The notes beneath the pieces were generated by a model. That model was not told where the DNA came from. It searched no databases and saw only the letters and a program-made list of their open reading frames with translations. From Tetracentron sinense (lineage: Eukaryota > Streptophyta > Magnoliopsida > Trochodendrales > Trochodendraceae): DNA of 64,000 nucleotides. Positions 22,452 through 35,478 of this stretch are shown here, one piece after another (position 1 is the stretch's first letter; each line of letters opens with the position of its first letter). Location of the stretch: the NCBI GenBank assembly GCA_015143295.1, contig CM026568.1:29830441-29894440 (forward strand). The letters are read 5' to 3'. A program made the translations under genes and the position numbers.

Positions 22452-23098
22452 ATGAAGAAAGAATATAGACATGAAAGTCAACAATTGCATCCCCTTTTCC
22501 CTCATCAGGTTAATTGGAATATGGGCATTCCATCTAAGATTGATTTCTTACTGAGCACAGCCAACCTGGACACCATTGACCATTTAAAGAGTAGAGGGAT
22601 GAGAAAGGCTAGCAGGTGCTTCCTGTGTTTGGCAGCATAAGATACCATGCATCACCTTTTATTCATTCCCCTCATATAAGAGGGTTGTAGGGCAAGTGTT
22701 TGTCCAGGCTTGGGGTTCAGTTGATTTTATGTCTAGCTGGACCATTTGAGACATGGATGCTTCACTGCACGAGATTTGGCGCATGATTCCGGGAGCTATA
22801 TGTTGGATGGCTTGGGAGGAGAGGAATGGGAGAGTGTTTGATGGTCTCTCTCACTTGTAGGAGTCTACATGGTTATTCTTCACCAAGCTGATTTATTCTT
22901 GGTCTGAGGTTAGGAAGGATCTCTTGTTCTTTGATATCTCTAATCCTTTTGCTTCAGCATAGGTGCCGGTCCTTTTGTGATTGCCTTTGGGAGAGTTGTA
23001 ATCTTCCTTTTTTATGATTGTGCTTGCTCATTGATCATGAGTTTCCTTATACTTTATTTTCTCTTGATTACCAGTCAAAGAAAGAAAAAAAAACAGCA
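22452..23098 (+). pseudogene. LINE 3'-end fragment with A-rich tail
   Basis: Interrupted frames encode peptides typical of the zinc-binding region behind plant LINE reverse transcriptases: NWNMGIPSKIDFLLS, DHLKSRGMRKASRCFLCL and, in another frame, WMAWEERNGRVFDG. It ends in AAAGAAAGAAAAAAAAAC, as expected of a LINE tail. It lies in AP-1 gamma intron 9. Confidence 0.7.
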
Positions 23099-23099
23099 T

Positions 23100-24469
23100 A
23101 TCATCTCAAGAAATAGTGACCTCCAATGAATTTCATTGTCATAAACTATTTCTGCTGATTGTGCTACTTACATTGTGTCACTAATCATAAAAGTCACTGA
23201 GATGTCATTTGGCCCTACAAGGCTACAATGGTCATAGTATTGTGACAGAACTACTATGCTAATGTTGTTCGCTGTCTGATTGTATATATACTTCAGTCAG
23301 ACAGTGAAGAGCATAGTCGGAAAGTTTTAGCTTATGTCAGGGAGTGGACAAACTCAGCCTACCAGACACCGACTATTTTTAAACCAAATCTTCTAAACAG
23401 GTGAAGTACCCATGTTTGACACTCCAAGTATTCTTGTTGTGGAACTTCTATATCATGTAACATTGACTAACTTTAACAAGGGATTATAACTCTTTCCCAT
23501 TTTAGTTAAAAGAAAATATCGCACTACAATGATGTTATTGTTACTGGATATACAATACAACCATTACATCTCCTATTGTAGAACCCTTCTCATTAAGTAA
23601 CAAGTTCAGTTTTTTTTCCCCGATTTACATTACCAAGAAGATACTGCCAATTCCATGAATCCCTCTTTTGGGGGGTACATCAAATTTGACCTTCCATACC
23701 GTCAGATTCCACACTAGTACCTGTATCTGCTCACCTTAGAACAATGAAATCTATGTACAGAAGTTTTCAACAGAGAAATCATAGATTCATTTTGAAATAT
23801 TTTAGGCCTGAAGCGAGTCCAGCATATTCTCAAGATTCACAATATAATTTAAAAGGGGAAACGCCTTACCTAAGGAAATACCAGAAAGCCCTTGTTCCTG
23901 CCAAAATAGTGAAACATCAATCCTCTATGTTGCCCGTGCAAATCCCAAAAGCCTTTTTTGTAGATCATCATCTGCATTTCCCTTAACCCTGATAGACTTC
24001 AAAGCCTCGAACCCATTGCTTGAACGGGCTCAACCTTGGACTTTATTTCAGCGGGTGGATCAAGGACATGAGTTTCCATAAAGTTTTATTTATTACTTCA
24101 GCAAAAAATAAAGTGAACCGAAAATTGAAACAGAAATATAGGAAAATGGCATTTCAGAACTATAGTCATCAACGAACATCAATGGAAATTTCCTTTTTGA
24201 ATGAAATTTGTCACATGACATTATTGTAGAAGTAAGAAGCATTCATGATATATGAGAATATTATGCTTCTAAATGTAGAGTAGCAAATAGCATGATTTAT
24301 ACCAAGTACACTTATACAACATGCTGAAAGATAACAATAAATTATCTGATATATTATATATGTGTTAATAAACTATCTATCAAAGGATGTTGAGATGTCT
24401 TAAACAAGCTTTCAACATGCATCCTACATTAATTAGACTGAACCTCTATCTGTTGGTTTCATTGCTTAC
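23100..24469 (-). other. Remainder of AP-1 gamma intron 9, nothing further seen
   Basis: Short ORFs only, with no recognisable domain or defined element. Confidence 0.4.
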
Positions 24470-24748
24470 CTCAGAGATAACCTTGAGCATCTGATCAATG
24501 TACCATATTTTCTCTGGGGAAAACCTAGGAAGGAAGGAAACTCGAATTAAAACATGTTAATTGGCTAAACATTAAAAACAGTTGTAGCAAGAAAGAAATT
24601 TTAATCGGCTCGAGTGGTTTATCAGTCTCGTCTAAATCATATTGTATTGTACTAAATTACAATTAAAAGAATTGTAAGAAGTATGGCTCATGTTAGATTA
24701 AGAAAACATAAAGACAAGGGAGTAACCTTTAACCCCCCCTAAAAAAAA

Positions 24749-24754
<6 letters not shown>

Positions 24755-24782
<28 letters not shown>
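24755..24782. repeat. (AT)n microsatellite
   Basis: This is an uninterrupted TA tract of about 28 bases in AP-1 gamma intron 8. Similar tracts occur at 28855-28886, 34853-34874, 54152-54183 and 58170-58193. Confidence 0.9.
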
Positions 24783-24786
<4 letters not shown>

Positions 24787-27419
24787 AATAATGAACAAAA
24801 ACAAAGGAGTGTCATCACTGTCATCTATGAGAGAGACATAATTGGGAGAACCTGATAAGCAATACATGGACTGTAACTACTAACTAGATCAACCAGGTTC
24901 TCATTGGACCTGGTTTACTTGGATGCCACATCAACCACAGGGCTAGCCCCAAACTTCCCTTTACGGAAAAAAAAATGAGTGGAGCTACCAGCTGATTTGC
25001 TTCCAGTCGCCTAGGATTTCCCTAGGGAGGACACATTATCCAACCATCCAACCAATGCCAAGTCCATTCCTATTGGGAATAAACCCTTTGTGCTACCAAT
25101 ACTCAGATATTATTGCTGATGTACTCCGATTCGAGGAAATCCTTAAATCATTTGCAATTTTTAAATTTAAGGGAAAATATTACAATCATAAAACCACAAC
25201 TCTTTCACTTACTTTTCAACAATGGAGCAAATTTTGGTAGTTAGATCTCCCTTGAATTCCTGATCACTTACTTCCAGATATTCAATAAGCTCTTTTGTCA
25301 AAGACTTCACATTGCTATTATTCACTAGAAGAAAAACAAGTTCAAGGGCCCTTTTCCTAATTGAAGCATCCGAATCCTGTAAAGTGAATAACCAAAGTCA
25401 CTGTATATGTGGAAGTTCAGTTCTGGTCATCCCTAATACTCAATGCATCTCATTCCATATGGGAGAACTGCATCTTGAAAGGTATAAGAAATCATTATAA
25501 GTACAATCAGTTGGTCTTGAGCATGGTATTCATAATTTAGTAAAATGATGACATAAATAGAATAAATACATAATGAAATGTTCAATTCGAAGGAAAAAGA
25601 AAAGAAAATATCTACTGATTTATATAATAAAAATAAATCTCCCACTCTATCAACTGTGTATATAGACGTTTACATCCAAATTCACGGATGCAATATTGAT
25701 CCATGCACTAGAATTTATTTTCAAAACATTGTCATCGAGACAACTAGATGATCCTGTATGAAAGATTCTTTTAACTGATAGAGAGAATCTTCTAGAATCA
25801 CCAAAAGAATAAACAAAAATGAGAGATAGCACAACACTGCTAAACTTTTTGTGTTACTAGTTAGCAATAAATCAAACATGGACATACAATACCTTTACGC
25901 ACTCCAAAATTGTTGTGCGGTGTCTTTGCACTGCTTGAGCATCTACTGCAATAGCCCTCATCAGCTTATTTAATGCAACATATCTAGACAGAAACAATGA
26001 GGTTATTATATAACTTTTCTAAAATAGTAAAGCATCCACCCAGTTAAGAGGAAGACAGGAAAGGATTTCGATAACTAAAAATACCTCCACTAACTTGAAA
26101 CTTGTTTCTATGGAAGCAATCAATGGACTATGATAAGGAATATAATGACCAAAACATAGAGAGCATGAGGTCAAACTTTCAAGTTTATTCCCGAAAATTA
26201 CAAAAATATCAATAAAAAGAATAAAAATATTTGAAAATAACTGCCGAATCATGATTTCACCTCTGACAACGAATGGGGAAGGTGGTGAACATTTTCAAGA
26301 GAATCTCCATGCACAAAGGTTTTCCAATACCTATAGCTATTCTTGACATTGCATGGTCAAAGGTTAGCGATGCACAAATGTTGGAAGAAAATAAGATCCT
26401 TCAACATGGAAAATGTACAACACAACACTACTAAACACTCCGAAAGACACTCATCACACCAAAAGAAAAGGAAACTAGAACTAACAGACTCATTAAATTT
26501 AGTGAGGTAAATATGGAGCTATGGATGTAAGAGATATTCCAACCAATATTTAAAAGGCTCAAGTTTCCATTCATACAAATTAATATAACTCCAAACAATA
26601 ATGCAGATTTGGTTTTCCAACTATGAAAATGAACTAACCATAATGGCATAGTCATGCTCCGGTCGAACTTTATCAAAAGAAGTCTGAACTGATATTGTTG
26701 TCACGGTTTGACAAGAAATTTCCTAAAATATTGATGGCAAGCACACATAGGCCACTATTATCTTCAATTGTCATGATAGTTTCAACACATTCATAAAGAA
26801 TGGCATTCCCTGCATTTTTTTTTGGCTCCATTTTTGTTGCCGCCTGGAAAAAAATATAGCATGTCAGAGAATTGTGGAAATAGAAGTTTGCCTAATTTAT
26901 GCAGCATATTGCCTTTAAGGTGGGTCTATTTGGGTATGAAACTCAATGAAAGTCAATTCAAAGCTGGCAAAAAATTAGTTGCTCAAAAAATTTAACTGCA
27001 ATCGCCCCATGTTTATGTTAAGCAACGGTTGTTTGACCACATTCTGACTGGAATAAAATCATAATCCCTTCCTAGTTTTTGTCTTGAAAATACAATCATA
27101 CCTATTTTGCGCATATAATAAAATGCAGATGGATGGAGAAATTAGAAATGAAAATCACTGCCCAAACAGCATATGCATTGTCAACCCGATATATCCCAGT
27201 GTTTTTATTATAAGAACAAATTGTGAGACCATGGCTATGTATAGCAAACCAGACAGACATATTATTCTTGGTGATAATTTAGGCACTAATGGGAGTCCAA
27301 TAATTAGCAGGTGTCCTATATTGTGTTCATGTTTACTTGTTCGATCACAATGAGAAAAAAAATGAGTCAACAAAATAATATCAGTTGATAAGTTGGTCAT
27401 TATATGAGCGTCGAAGGAA

Positions 27420-27720
27420 TGACAGTGGGGGAACCGGGGCATGTCAATCCCAAACATGAGGTGCCTGTGCCGTGAGCCGGAAGACGGCGTGAGCCACCTC
27501 CTTTTTCCCTGTCAGGTGGCTTGGGTTGTGTGAAGCTTCTTCTTATCCCTGTTCAGGGTTTCTTGGGCCCTCACCAAGGGCGCAGACATCATTCTCATGG
27601 GCATGAGGGTGGTTTGGAAACAAGGGCAACATTCTCTAGGAAATCTTGCCTTGTGCAATTTGTCGAGGAATTTGGAGATAGAGGAAAAACAGGATTATTT
27701 ATGGATTAAGCCTAACCCTA
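27420..27720 (+). pseudogene. LINE zinc-binding region fragment
   Basis: One frame reads MRCLCREPEDGVSHLLFPC, then QVAWVV and, after a stop, SFFLSLFRVSW. This Cys/His pattern is typical of the C-terminal region of plant LINE ORF2. It is fairly GC-rich compared with the surrounding intron (AP-1 gamma intron 5) and is immediately followed by the hAT-like element at 27809. Confidence 0.6.
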
Positions 27721-27808
27721 GCTTACCTTCTCAAAGAAATACCATGCTTTTCTGGCATCTGAAGCTATAATCAAGCAGACTCCTCGTCTTCTTAGCCCTA
27801 GTCTCAAC

Positions 27809-28850
27809 CAAGGTTCTGAATATCGATATCGCATGTCATTTCGAGCCGTGGAAAAAAGATATATCGATGATATTTTGCAAGATATATCGATATCGCATGA
27901 ACAATATCACACGTGGAGGAAAAAATCAAAAAAAATAACGAAAAACATAGAAATTTTCAATTAAACTTCAGGAAATGTTAATACATATCTGAGAATAATT
28001 TTTTTTTAAAAAAACAACAATGTATATACGAGATGCAATGAGAAGGGAGCCAAAGACGTGCGCTGATGCTGACGACAATGTATGTAACTTACATAAAACG
28101 CCGCATTCATTTCTCAATCAAGCATAACAATTAACTCAAATACAATCAAAATCAATACTAAGAATAGTTAAATCAATAATAAGAATATTTAAAATTTAAA
28201 AAAATTGTATTAAGATTTTATTGAATTTTTTATTATGTGTATAATAAAAATCAATACTAAGAATAGCTAAATAATATTTAATTTATAAAATATAATTAGG
28301 TTAATATTTGCAACACTCATTTAGGGGTAATATGGTCATATATGCAATATTTTAAAAACCATTATTGTAATTAGTGTAATCTAAAGGAGGGTTTTGAAAT
28401 ATAGAAAAAAATGAAATTAATTTATAAGGAGGCATTTAAAATTATTATTTTACAACTTAAGTTCTATTTTGTAAATGACCATTACAACTTAAGTATAAAC
28501 AAGTAAACAACAGTTCTCAGTTGATGCATTCGACGAAGTTAAAAAATAGGGGAGAAACTCACGACTCAAGGAGACGAAGACCTGGACTGCTAGGCAAGGG
28601 TTTGGCGATGGATGTTCACGGCGACTTTGACGATGATAGTATGTTACCTTCCATTTCCCTAGAATCCCTACTATTCCATTATTCATCTGCTCCTCAGTTC
28701 TCAATTTTCCTTTTTTTTCTTCTTTCTTTAGTTCTCAGTTCTCAATCCTCAATGTTTGCATGAGGTATGCTTTCCCATGGATGCTTGGGGTTTAAATAAC
28801 CAATTAGCCATGAAATGGCCATATATCGCATGATCTCAAATGAGAAAATG

Positions 28851-28893
<43 letters not shown>

Positions 28894-29072
28894 GACTGAA
28901 ATATACAAAATTTCGTCGAAATATACGAAATTTCAATCGAAATTTGCGAAATTTTGTAAAAACCAAAATTCCTGGTCTAGATGTTTCAAGACCCTCCGAA
29001 ATAGATATATATCGTCGAAATATGAGAAATTTCGTCGAAATTTGCGAAATTTCGTTGAAATTTTGAACCTTG
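27809..29072. mobile_element. hAT-like element with ATATCG/TTTCGTCGAAAT repeats, 1.26 kb
   Basis: The ends are CAAGGTTCTGAATATCG on the left and, complementing the right, CAAGGTTCAAAATTTC. A perfect 8-base duplication GTCTCAAC flanks it (27801-27808 and 29073-29080). The subterminal DNA is full of GATATATCGATATCG on the left and CGAAATTTCGTCGAAAT on the right, the kind of multiple short sites hAT transposases bind. No transposase is encoded. A (TA)n tract lies at 28855-28886. Confidence 0.8.
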
Positions 29073-29080
29073 GTCTCAAC

Positions 29081-31032
29081 GAGGTAGGAAAGTAATTTTC
29101 TTCATTATAACTTCCGTTACTGTTGAATATTTTTAATATGATAACTAATGTTAATCTCCAGAATTCGGAGCAAAGAAGAGTAACTATAGTTTGGGGTTTA
29201 GCACCAAAAACAAAGCATAGCACTTGGTAGTGCTACAAGTATATCATTACCAAGTGCTATAGTTGTAGCACAATGAGGTCAACTTGTTGCACACCTCTAA
29301 CCAAATTTGTAAGATTTTCTAATTGATGTCCCATTGGCCCTCATCTGTGAGGTCTTCCAGCCAAAAGAATTGCTTGATTGTTTGGTCATAACCATCTGAT
29401 CAAGGGCATTGTTTTGGACAGGCTAAATAATAGTTGTATCAATTGATTCATTGCATGTATGATGTATCTTACTTACACCACTTCATATGTCAATGTAGGA
29501 AAGTTCCCAAAATTGGTGACTCATCAGGTTGCATGGCCAATTGCAAGCACCTCGTCCCTGCACCTCTAATTGACAAAGCCAACTTACCCATCCAGATGAA
29601 AACAGTAGGAAAGACTTGCTCTATTGTGGGCAAGTAAGGCCCAATCCCTGGAGTCAAAAGTTAATGAAACCAAGGCGAGGGTGAAGTTGCAACTGAAGAA
29701 GGTTCTTTGCATGGAAGTTGCTATGAAGTATGAACTACTCATTGGATGAATGTAAACAACTTTTTAAAATCCTGAAATAATGTCATTTGATAAAGTTGCA
29801 TTATTAACATTTTTTATTTTGAGTTTTTAAGTTTAATTTAGTTTATTAATTATTAGACTTGATTTATTTATCTATGTTATATTTTATTTATATACTTAGG
29901 TCATTTATCTTTATTTATTCAATTACATAAAAGTCTAGGTGAAAGGTAACCTTATATATGCATTTTACATATTTAGCCAAATTTTTTAACAAACTTTTAA
30001 GTCTTGGCCCGAATTATACTCGAATTATTCCTGTATCGAACTTGACACCTTGCATTTTTTCACCGAATTTTTGAACGAACTATTCAATGACCATACCAAA
30101 TTAAACTCGAATAATTCCCGTGCCGAATTTTTGTCATACGCTCAATTACTAACTATGGCCAAGATAGCATGTACAGCTGGTCTGGAGGCACGTGCTGGAA
30201 ATTCAGGAGCATTTGGAATTATTGCATGGAAGATGTTAGGAAACGTATAATAATTAGCTTCACAGTTCTTGACATCAATAGGTCACTGGTCACGTGATCG
30301 AGGTGATGTAAAAGAGATGTATAACAATATTAAGTGGGGAGAGCTTGGTTAGGGGTTTTTGCCCTTTTGGGATACGGGGAAGTCACATTGATGTACTTAG
30401 TTGGGTAACTGGCATTCCAAGACGTGCATAGACAATGGAGGAATTCTTCCAAGCTATTGTCATTGATGCCGGTGATGTCGATAAACAGGCTGATGCTCTG
30501 GTACTTAGGCAGGCTCACATAGAGAGAGAGAGAGGGGAAGAAGAGGACTATAATTTAGGTTTTATCTGTCCCTTTCTAACTCAAATGGGTTCGCAAGGGG
30601 TAGATTTTTCGTTATAGGAAAAAACTTCACGGCTTGTTTCCTTGAGGACTGTGGTTGAGACTTGAGAAGAAGGGATTTGTGAAGTGGCACAGTGCCAACA
30701 AGTTATAAACCAGGCACCAAGTGGTAATTTTCCCTTCCAGAAGTCCAAACAGCAAAGCAAATAGCATTATAGCAAAGACTTTATTGATGGATGCATGGAC
30801 TACATGCAGCTCAATAATTATTCGCATACTTCAGATGGAGGAGATAGCATTGAGAACTTCTCCAATATAAGAGGAGACAATTAAGGAAAAATGGAACACC
30901 ATTTCAGTTACATGCAGTTTATTGATAAGCTAACAAATTGGAAAATCACAAATAGCCAATAGTTCCATATCAATATCTCAAATGGTAAAATGAAATATAG
31001 TAGGAGATGCCAAACAGGAAATGGAAACTGAC
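29081..31032 (-). other. Remainder of AP-1 gamma intron 5, with a possible hAT-type relic
   Basis: No gene is seen. The stretch 29963-30155 has AATTATACTCGAATTATTCC and AATTCCCGTGCCGAA motifs and ends ATTACTAACTATGG, like the right end of the 15886-16241 MITE. Its left end could not be found. An imperfect inverted repeat AGCACTTGGTAGTGCT / AAGTGCTATAG lies at 29219-29262. Confidence 0.4.
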
Positions 31033-31182
31033 CTGAGCAAGAATGTCATTCATACAGTCACTAGTATCTGCATCTCCTTGGCCCAACACACGCAAGAGCC
31101 TAAGCCATCGGATATGGAGGAAAGGGTCTGTAATCCCAGCAACGTCATATTCAGGTGCATACGGACTATTCACGACACCTTT

Positions 31183-32094
31183 TAGTAATTACAGCTTAGT
31201 ATTATACTTTGATTCTTTCTTTCAAAAGTGCACCAAATAATGTATTTCTCTTCAGGAAGGAAAAAAAATTCAATATATCCAAGAACCAAAAGAAACTTTA
31301 TGGGCTTTTACTGCAAAACAAGAAGGTATCTTTAACATATATATTACAAGTTCCACATTATGAAACCAAATCTAACACCCTAACCAAGAAATCAGCTCAG
31401 AGTTAAGAAACCAAGAGGAATCGGATGTGAAATGACAGTTTTTAATCTACCACACAAAATAATTTATTAGTTGGGGATGTAGCACCTTAGATAAAGTCAG
31501 AATTAACTCCAAATAAAGCGTAAACACTTTTGCAACCCAGAAGTGAACCTCTTTACCATCACCCACTCTAAATGTGATGTGTTTTGAGAACTCAGGTCAT
31601 CCTTTCATGATGTTTTTCCAAAGCCCACACCCATGTGAATGTCTAATACATAGTTGCAAAGAAGCTTTGTACAAGGTGGGAAGCTTGCTTCCTCGGAAGC
31701 TCGTTTCCCAAACTCGCTTTCTGCTTGCTTCCATCATGTCTCATTTAGTGATAAAGAGGGCTATGTAGGAAGTTATTGGATAGACCCAAGTCTAAAGCCT
31801 AGGGTATAGATCTTGAGCAAGTATCGTTGGATTGAAACCTTAGGCACCTAATTCTCACAAATATCTCATATAAGATAAAATCAAAGGTATAGATGGTCAT
31901 CCTAATATAATGGGAATGAGGCACTATATTTCTTTCTCGTTTCCTATTTCCTAAGGATATTTGAGCCTCGTTTCCCACTTCTTGCCTAACAACCTCGGTT
32001 CCCATTCAAATGTTGATCCATACTTATTTGAATCACTTTGCGCCATTAGTTATTTCTTTCAAGTCAAAACGCCGCAACCACTTGCCCTAAAGGG
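31183..32094 (-). other. Part of AP-1 gamma intron 4, nothing further seen
   Basis: This is the region next to the degraded start of exon 5. I see no gene and no transposon ends. Confidence 0.35.
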
Positions 32095-33865
32095 CATTAT
32101 TGGTTTCTAACACGGATTGCACATTAAGGCCTCCCCTCTCAAAAAGAGAACAGACCGAACCCCAGTCTACCAAATGGTACTTCTTTAGGTCTTTCACCTC
32201 ATTCCATAAGAAATTCCGCAAGATAAATTCTAAGCGACCGATACTGGGATCAAAAATAGGGACAAGAAGTAAGTTTCGAGATTGCTCAGCGTACTTTTGA
32301 GAAGCATCACCCTACCTCCTTTGGACAGGTAGTATTAAATTCATCCCTCCAGCCATCTCAGAAATCTTTCAACAACCAAAATACCAAATCCCAAATCGCC
32401 TTTGCCTTGAAACCAGCTCCCAGAGGCAACCTTGGGTATGAGGCTAGCAAGAGACCACTCCTGAATCCAAGAACCCCAGCCAACTCCCCCAGATTTGGAA
32501 TGATGCCTACACCAAAGAGCTAACTTTTCCCCGAGTTGATCTTCAAACCAGAAAAAACTTCAAAACAATGAAGCAGACAACGTATGTGCGCAATCTGCCT
32601 GACCCAAGAAACAAAAAAATGAGTGTATCATCCATGAATTGAAAGTGAGAGATAAACAAACATTTCTATCCAACCGAAAAACCCTCGATTATGGATTCAG
32701 GTACTTTGGATATCATTCGACGGAGAGCCTCCATGACCATGATAAAGAGTAATGGGGATAGAGGATAGAGGATCACCTTGGAGCAGACCCCTAGAACTAT
32801 TGAAATATCTTGTTGGGTCCTATTTAGCAGGACAGAAAAAGAGACCAAAGAGAAGCAAGTGCGCACCCACCTCAATTTTAAACCAAACCCCATCCTACCA
32901 AAAATATAATCTAGAAAACTCCAATTTACACGATCGTAAGCTTTTTCCACATCAATTTGCAGATAAGCCTAGGATAACCCAATCTCTCTCCCTCATCAAC
33001 ACATTCATTTGCAATGAGAATGTCATTTAGAATTTTTCTCCCATGTACAAAGGCCCCTTGAGGAGGGGATGTGATCGATGACAATACTGGCTTACGCCTG
33101 GTGACCAAGATTAGCGCTAAGATTTTGTACACAATTCCCACCAAGCTTCTAGGACGGAAATCACTCAACTCAGTAGCCCTACTACCTTGGGGATCAAAAC
33201 AATGAAAGTGCTATTTAGTACCCGATCGAAATGCCCCATGATTGTGAAAATTTTGGAGAACTCTCATTAAATTTGAACCAATGATATCCCCACAAGACAT
33301 AATGAATTCAATGGAGAAACCATCCGCCCTGGCGCCTTTTCCCAGAGTTCCCTTAGATGACCATAACAACCTCATCCTCCTCAAAGGTTTTTCTAAAATA
33401 TCCCTCTGGACTTCCAAAAGGTGGTCAAAGTTGATCACATCAACTTAGGTCTTAAAGACACATGCGCAAAATACAATTTCTTGTAGTACTCAACAGTTGC
33501 AAACTTTATGTCCTCCTTATCCAACCAAGATCCATCAACTTTAATTTTGGAAATGAAGTTTGATCGTCTACGAGCATTTGCTAATCTATAAACGAATCTC
33601 ATGTTTCGATCACTAGCATTCAGCCACTGAACCTGTGATTTCTGTTTCAACTGATTTCTTTATCATGGGTGATGGACTCAAACTCCTTTTCCAACCCCAA
33701 TCTCCGATTGAACTCTGGGTCCGATAGAGGGCCGAGTTTTCTCTCTCTTGTCAAGATTCTTGATCTTTAGGAGGTAGGAGGGCCAGTTTTTCTTTTCACC
33801 CAGGATGCTGAAAACCTCTTTGTTCCAAGTTTTCAATTTTCATTTCAATGCTTTCAATTTTAGGC
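32095..33865 (-). pseudogene. LINE ORF2 reverse transcriptase relic
   Basis: On the minus strand, successive broken frames give the plant LINE reverse transcriptase in order: WNKEVFSILGEKK, VQWLNASDRNMRFVYRLANA, KADGFSIEF-like (ARADGFSIEFIMSCGDIIGS), SDFRPRSLVGIVYKILA, PPQGAFVHGRKILNDILIAN, EKAYDRVNWSFLDYIFGRMG, SPLLFIMVMEALRRMIS, then the catalytic FMDD and, further on, [19 protein letters not shown]. At least four frame changes and several stops disable it. It lies in AP-1 gamma intron 4, in the same orientation as the gene. Confidence 0.9.
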
Positions 33866-33886
33866 TGAAAATAGTGCTTGGAGACC

Positions 33887-33899
33887 CCCCCCCCCCCCC
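33887..33899. repeat. Poly-C tract
   Basis: This run of 13 C is followed by ACCCACAAAAAAAAAA. Such homopolymers are prone to length errors in sequencing. Confidence 0.9.
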
Positions 33900-33904
33900 A
33901 CCCA

Positions 33905-34567
33905 CAAAAAAAAAATCTCATTGGACCACACCACACGCGATCGCTCAGGCATTGCTTAGGCAACCATAATACTTTTTTCTGTTTAAATTAATAATATTTA
34001 GTGAGTGCTCGCCTAAATCATGATCTACAAGATCAAGGCCTAGCTAGTTGAGGGGGTGACCTAGGCATTGCCTAGGCAACATTTTGACTACTCCGTAGTT
34101 TATCAATCAAAAAATAAAAATAAAAAAGTAATCAAAGCCTACTATATATAAAACAAAGGGAACCTCCACGAGTTGATTATGCATGCAACTTGACCGTTTG
34201 ATACCAATAAATAATATATATATTATATAACCTGTAACTCTGATCTAGAGCTCAGCCCAAGTCGGCATTGAGTCGTCTTTGTTTGGTGTTGGCCAAGTCA
34301 CACAACGACACCAACCCTCAATCCTGGTGATCAGGTGCTGCAAGAAAATTTTGTGTTATCCAGCCCTAGAGAATTATAATCCACAAATGAATCATGCAGC
34401 ATTTTAGTTCACTCGTGAGGAGTGAAAACTTCAGAATAGAGCTTTTCCACACAATAACAGCAAAATTTTGCATATAACTCAGCGTAATACTGTAATGTAC
34501 AAGATGGTTGTTGCATTTCACAAATGTTACAGGCGACATATCGATTCAGCCATGGTGCGCAAATTAC
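33905..34567 (-). other. Part of AP-1 gamma intron 4 with GCCTAGGCA repeats
   Basis: Motifs GCATTGCTTAGGCAAC (33951-33965) and GCATTGCCTAGGCAAC (34065-34080) resemble the subterminal motifs of the hAT-like element at 16736-20137, so this may be a small relic of that family. No gene is seen. Confidence 0.4.
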
Positions 34568-34741
34568 CTTTCTAAAGTATTTAAGGGCCTCTGCATTGAG
34601 TTTGCATAGATCTGTACAAAGTTGAACTCCAGTTATTAAAACTGCATGATGCTTTTCTTTAAGTAACGCAGCAGCAGGACTTAAAAAAATTTCTGCCAGG
34701 TCCGGGACTTCCTTTATGATCCTTATAGAGCATAATGCTGC

Positions 34742-35478
34742 CTAAATTACACAAAGCTAGCATTATCAAATACAGTCACTGAAGACAAAAAGGCAATTCC
34801 AATGGACCGTGTAATAGATAAAGAGAAATAATATATGGTTCAAACAAATTTATATATATATATATATATATATAAATAACCTCCAAGTATAATACCACAA
34901 ATTTTTTACTTTAATTATTTTTATCACCTATATAAAGTTTAAAAAATGACCAAATTCGGGGCTTTCAATAACCCCAAGTATTTGTGATAACTGATAAGTG
35001 ATAAGGAGTTGATGATGATGACAATGATGAGATGGCCTATCTTAGACTAAAAATAAGAGTTTAGAGGGGGGAAATATGTTTAAAATAGTTGAGGGATAGA
35101 TAAATAGACCACCCATAGGCCAATGGAACTCCAAACGTGTCAATATGCCATCCTAGTTCCCCAAAAGCAAAAGCCACTGGGGAAAGTATATCAAAAGTCA
35201 GTCTCAAGCACTGTCAAATGTAACGAAATGACGAGATTAGGATCAACATCAAATAGAAGAAAGATTTTGTAAGTACAACATCCCATTCCCTTACAGTCTT
35301 ATCCAGCACAAAAACTAATTTCAAGATGATGTTATCTCCTAAATATAAGGATACTAAAACATAACCTGGGATATGTAATTAGTAACTACCAGACAAATCA
35401 TTGATTCAATTTATGTACTCCTGAAGCTATGATATCATTGGACATAAAAGGAAATATTTTACCAGAGAAGCGAATTAC
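34742..35478 (-). other. AP-1 gamma intron 3, nothing further seen
   Basis: The intron is 737 bases with a GTAATT donor and an AATTTAG acceptor. It contains the (TA)n tract at 34853-34874. Confidence 0.5.

Noticed and set aside
28742..28966. Frame with IYIYIY and RKFRLKFRIFRRNF repeats
   Set aside because: It is a translation of the (TA)n tract and of the TTTCGTCGAAAT repeats of the hAT-like element.
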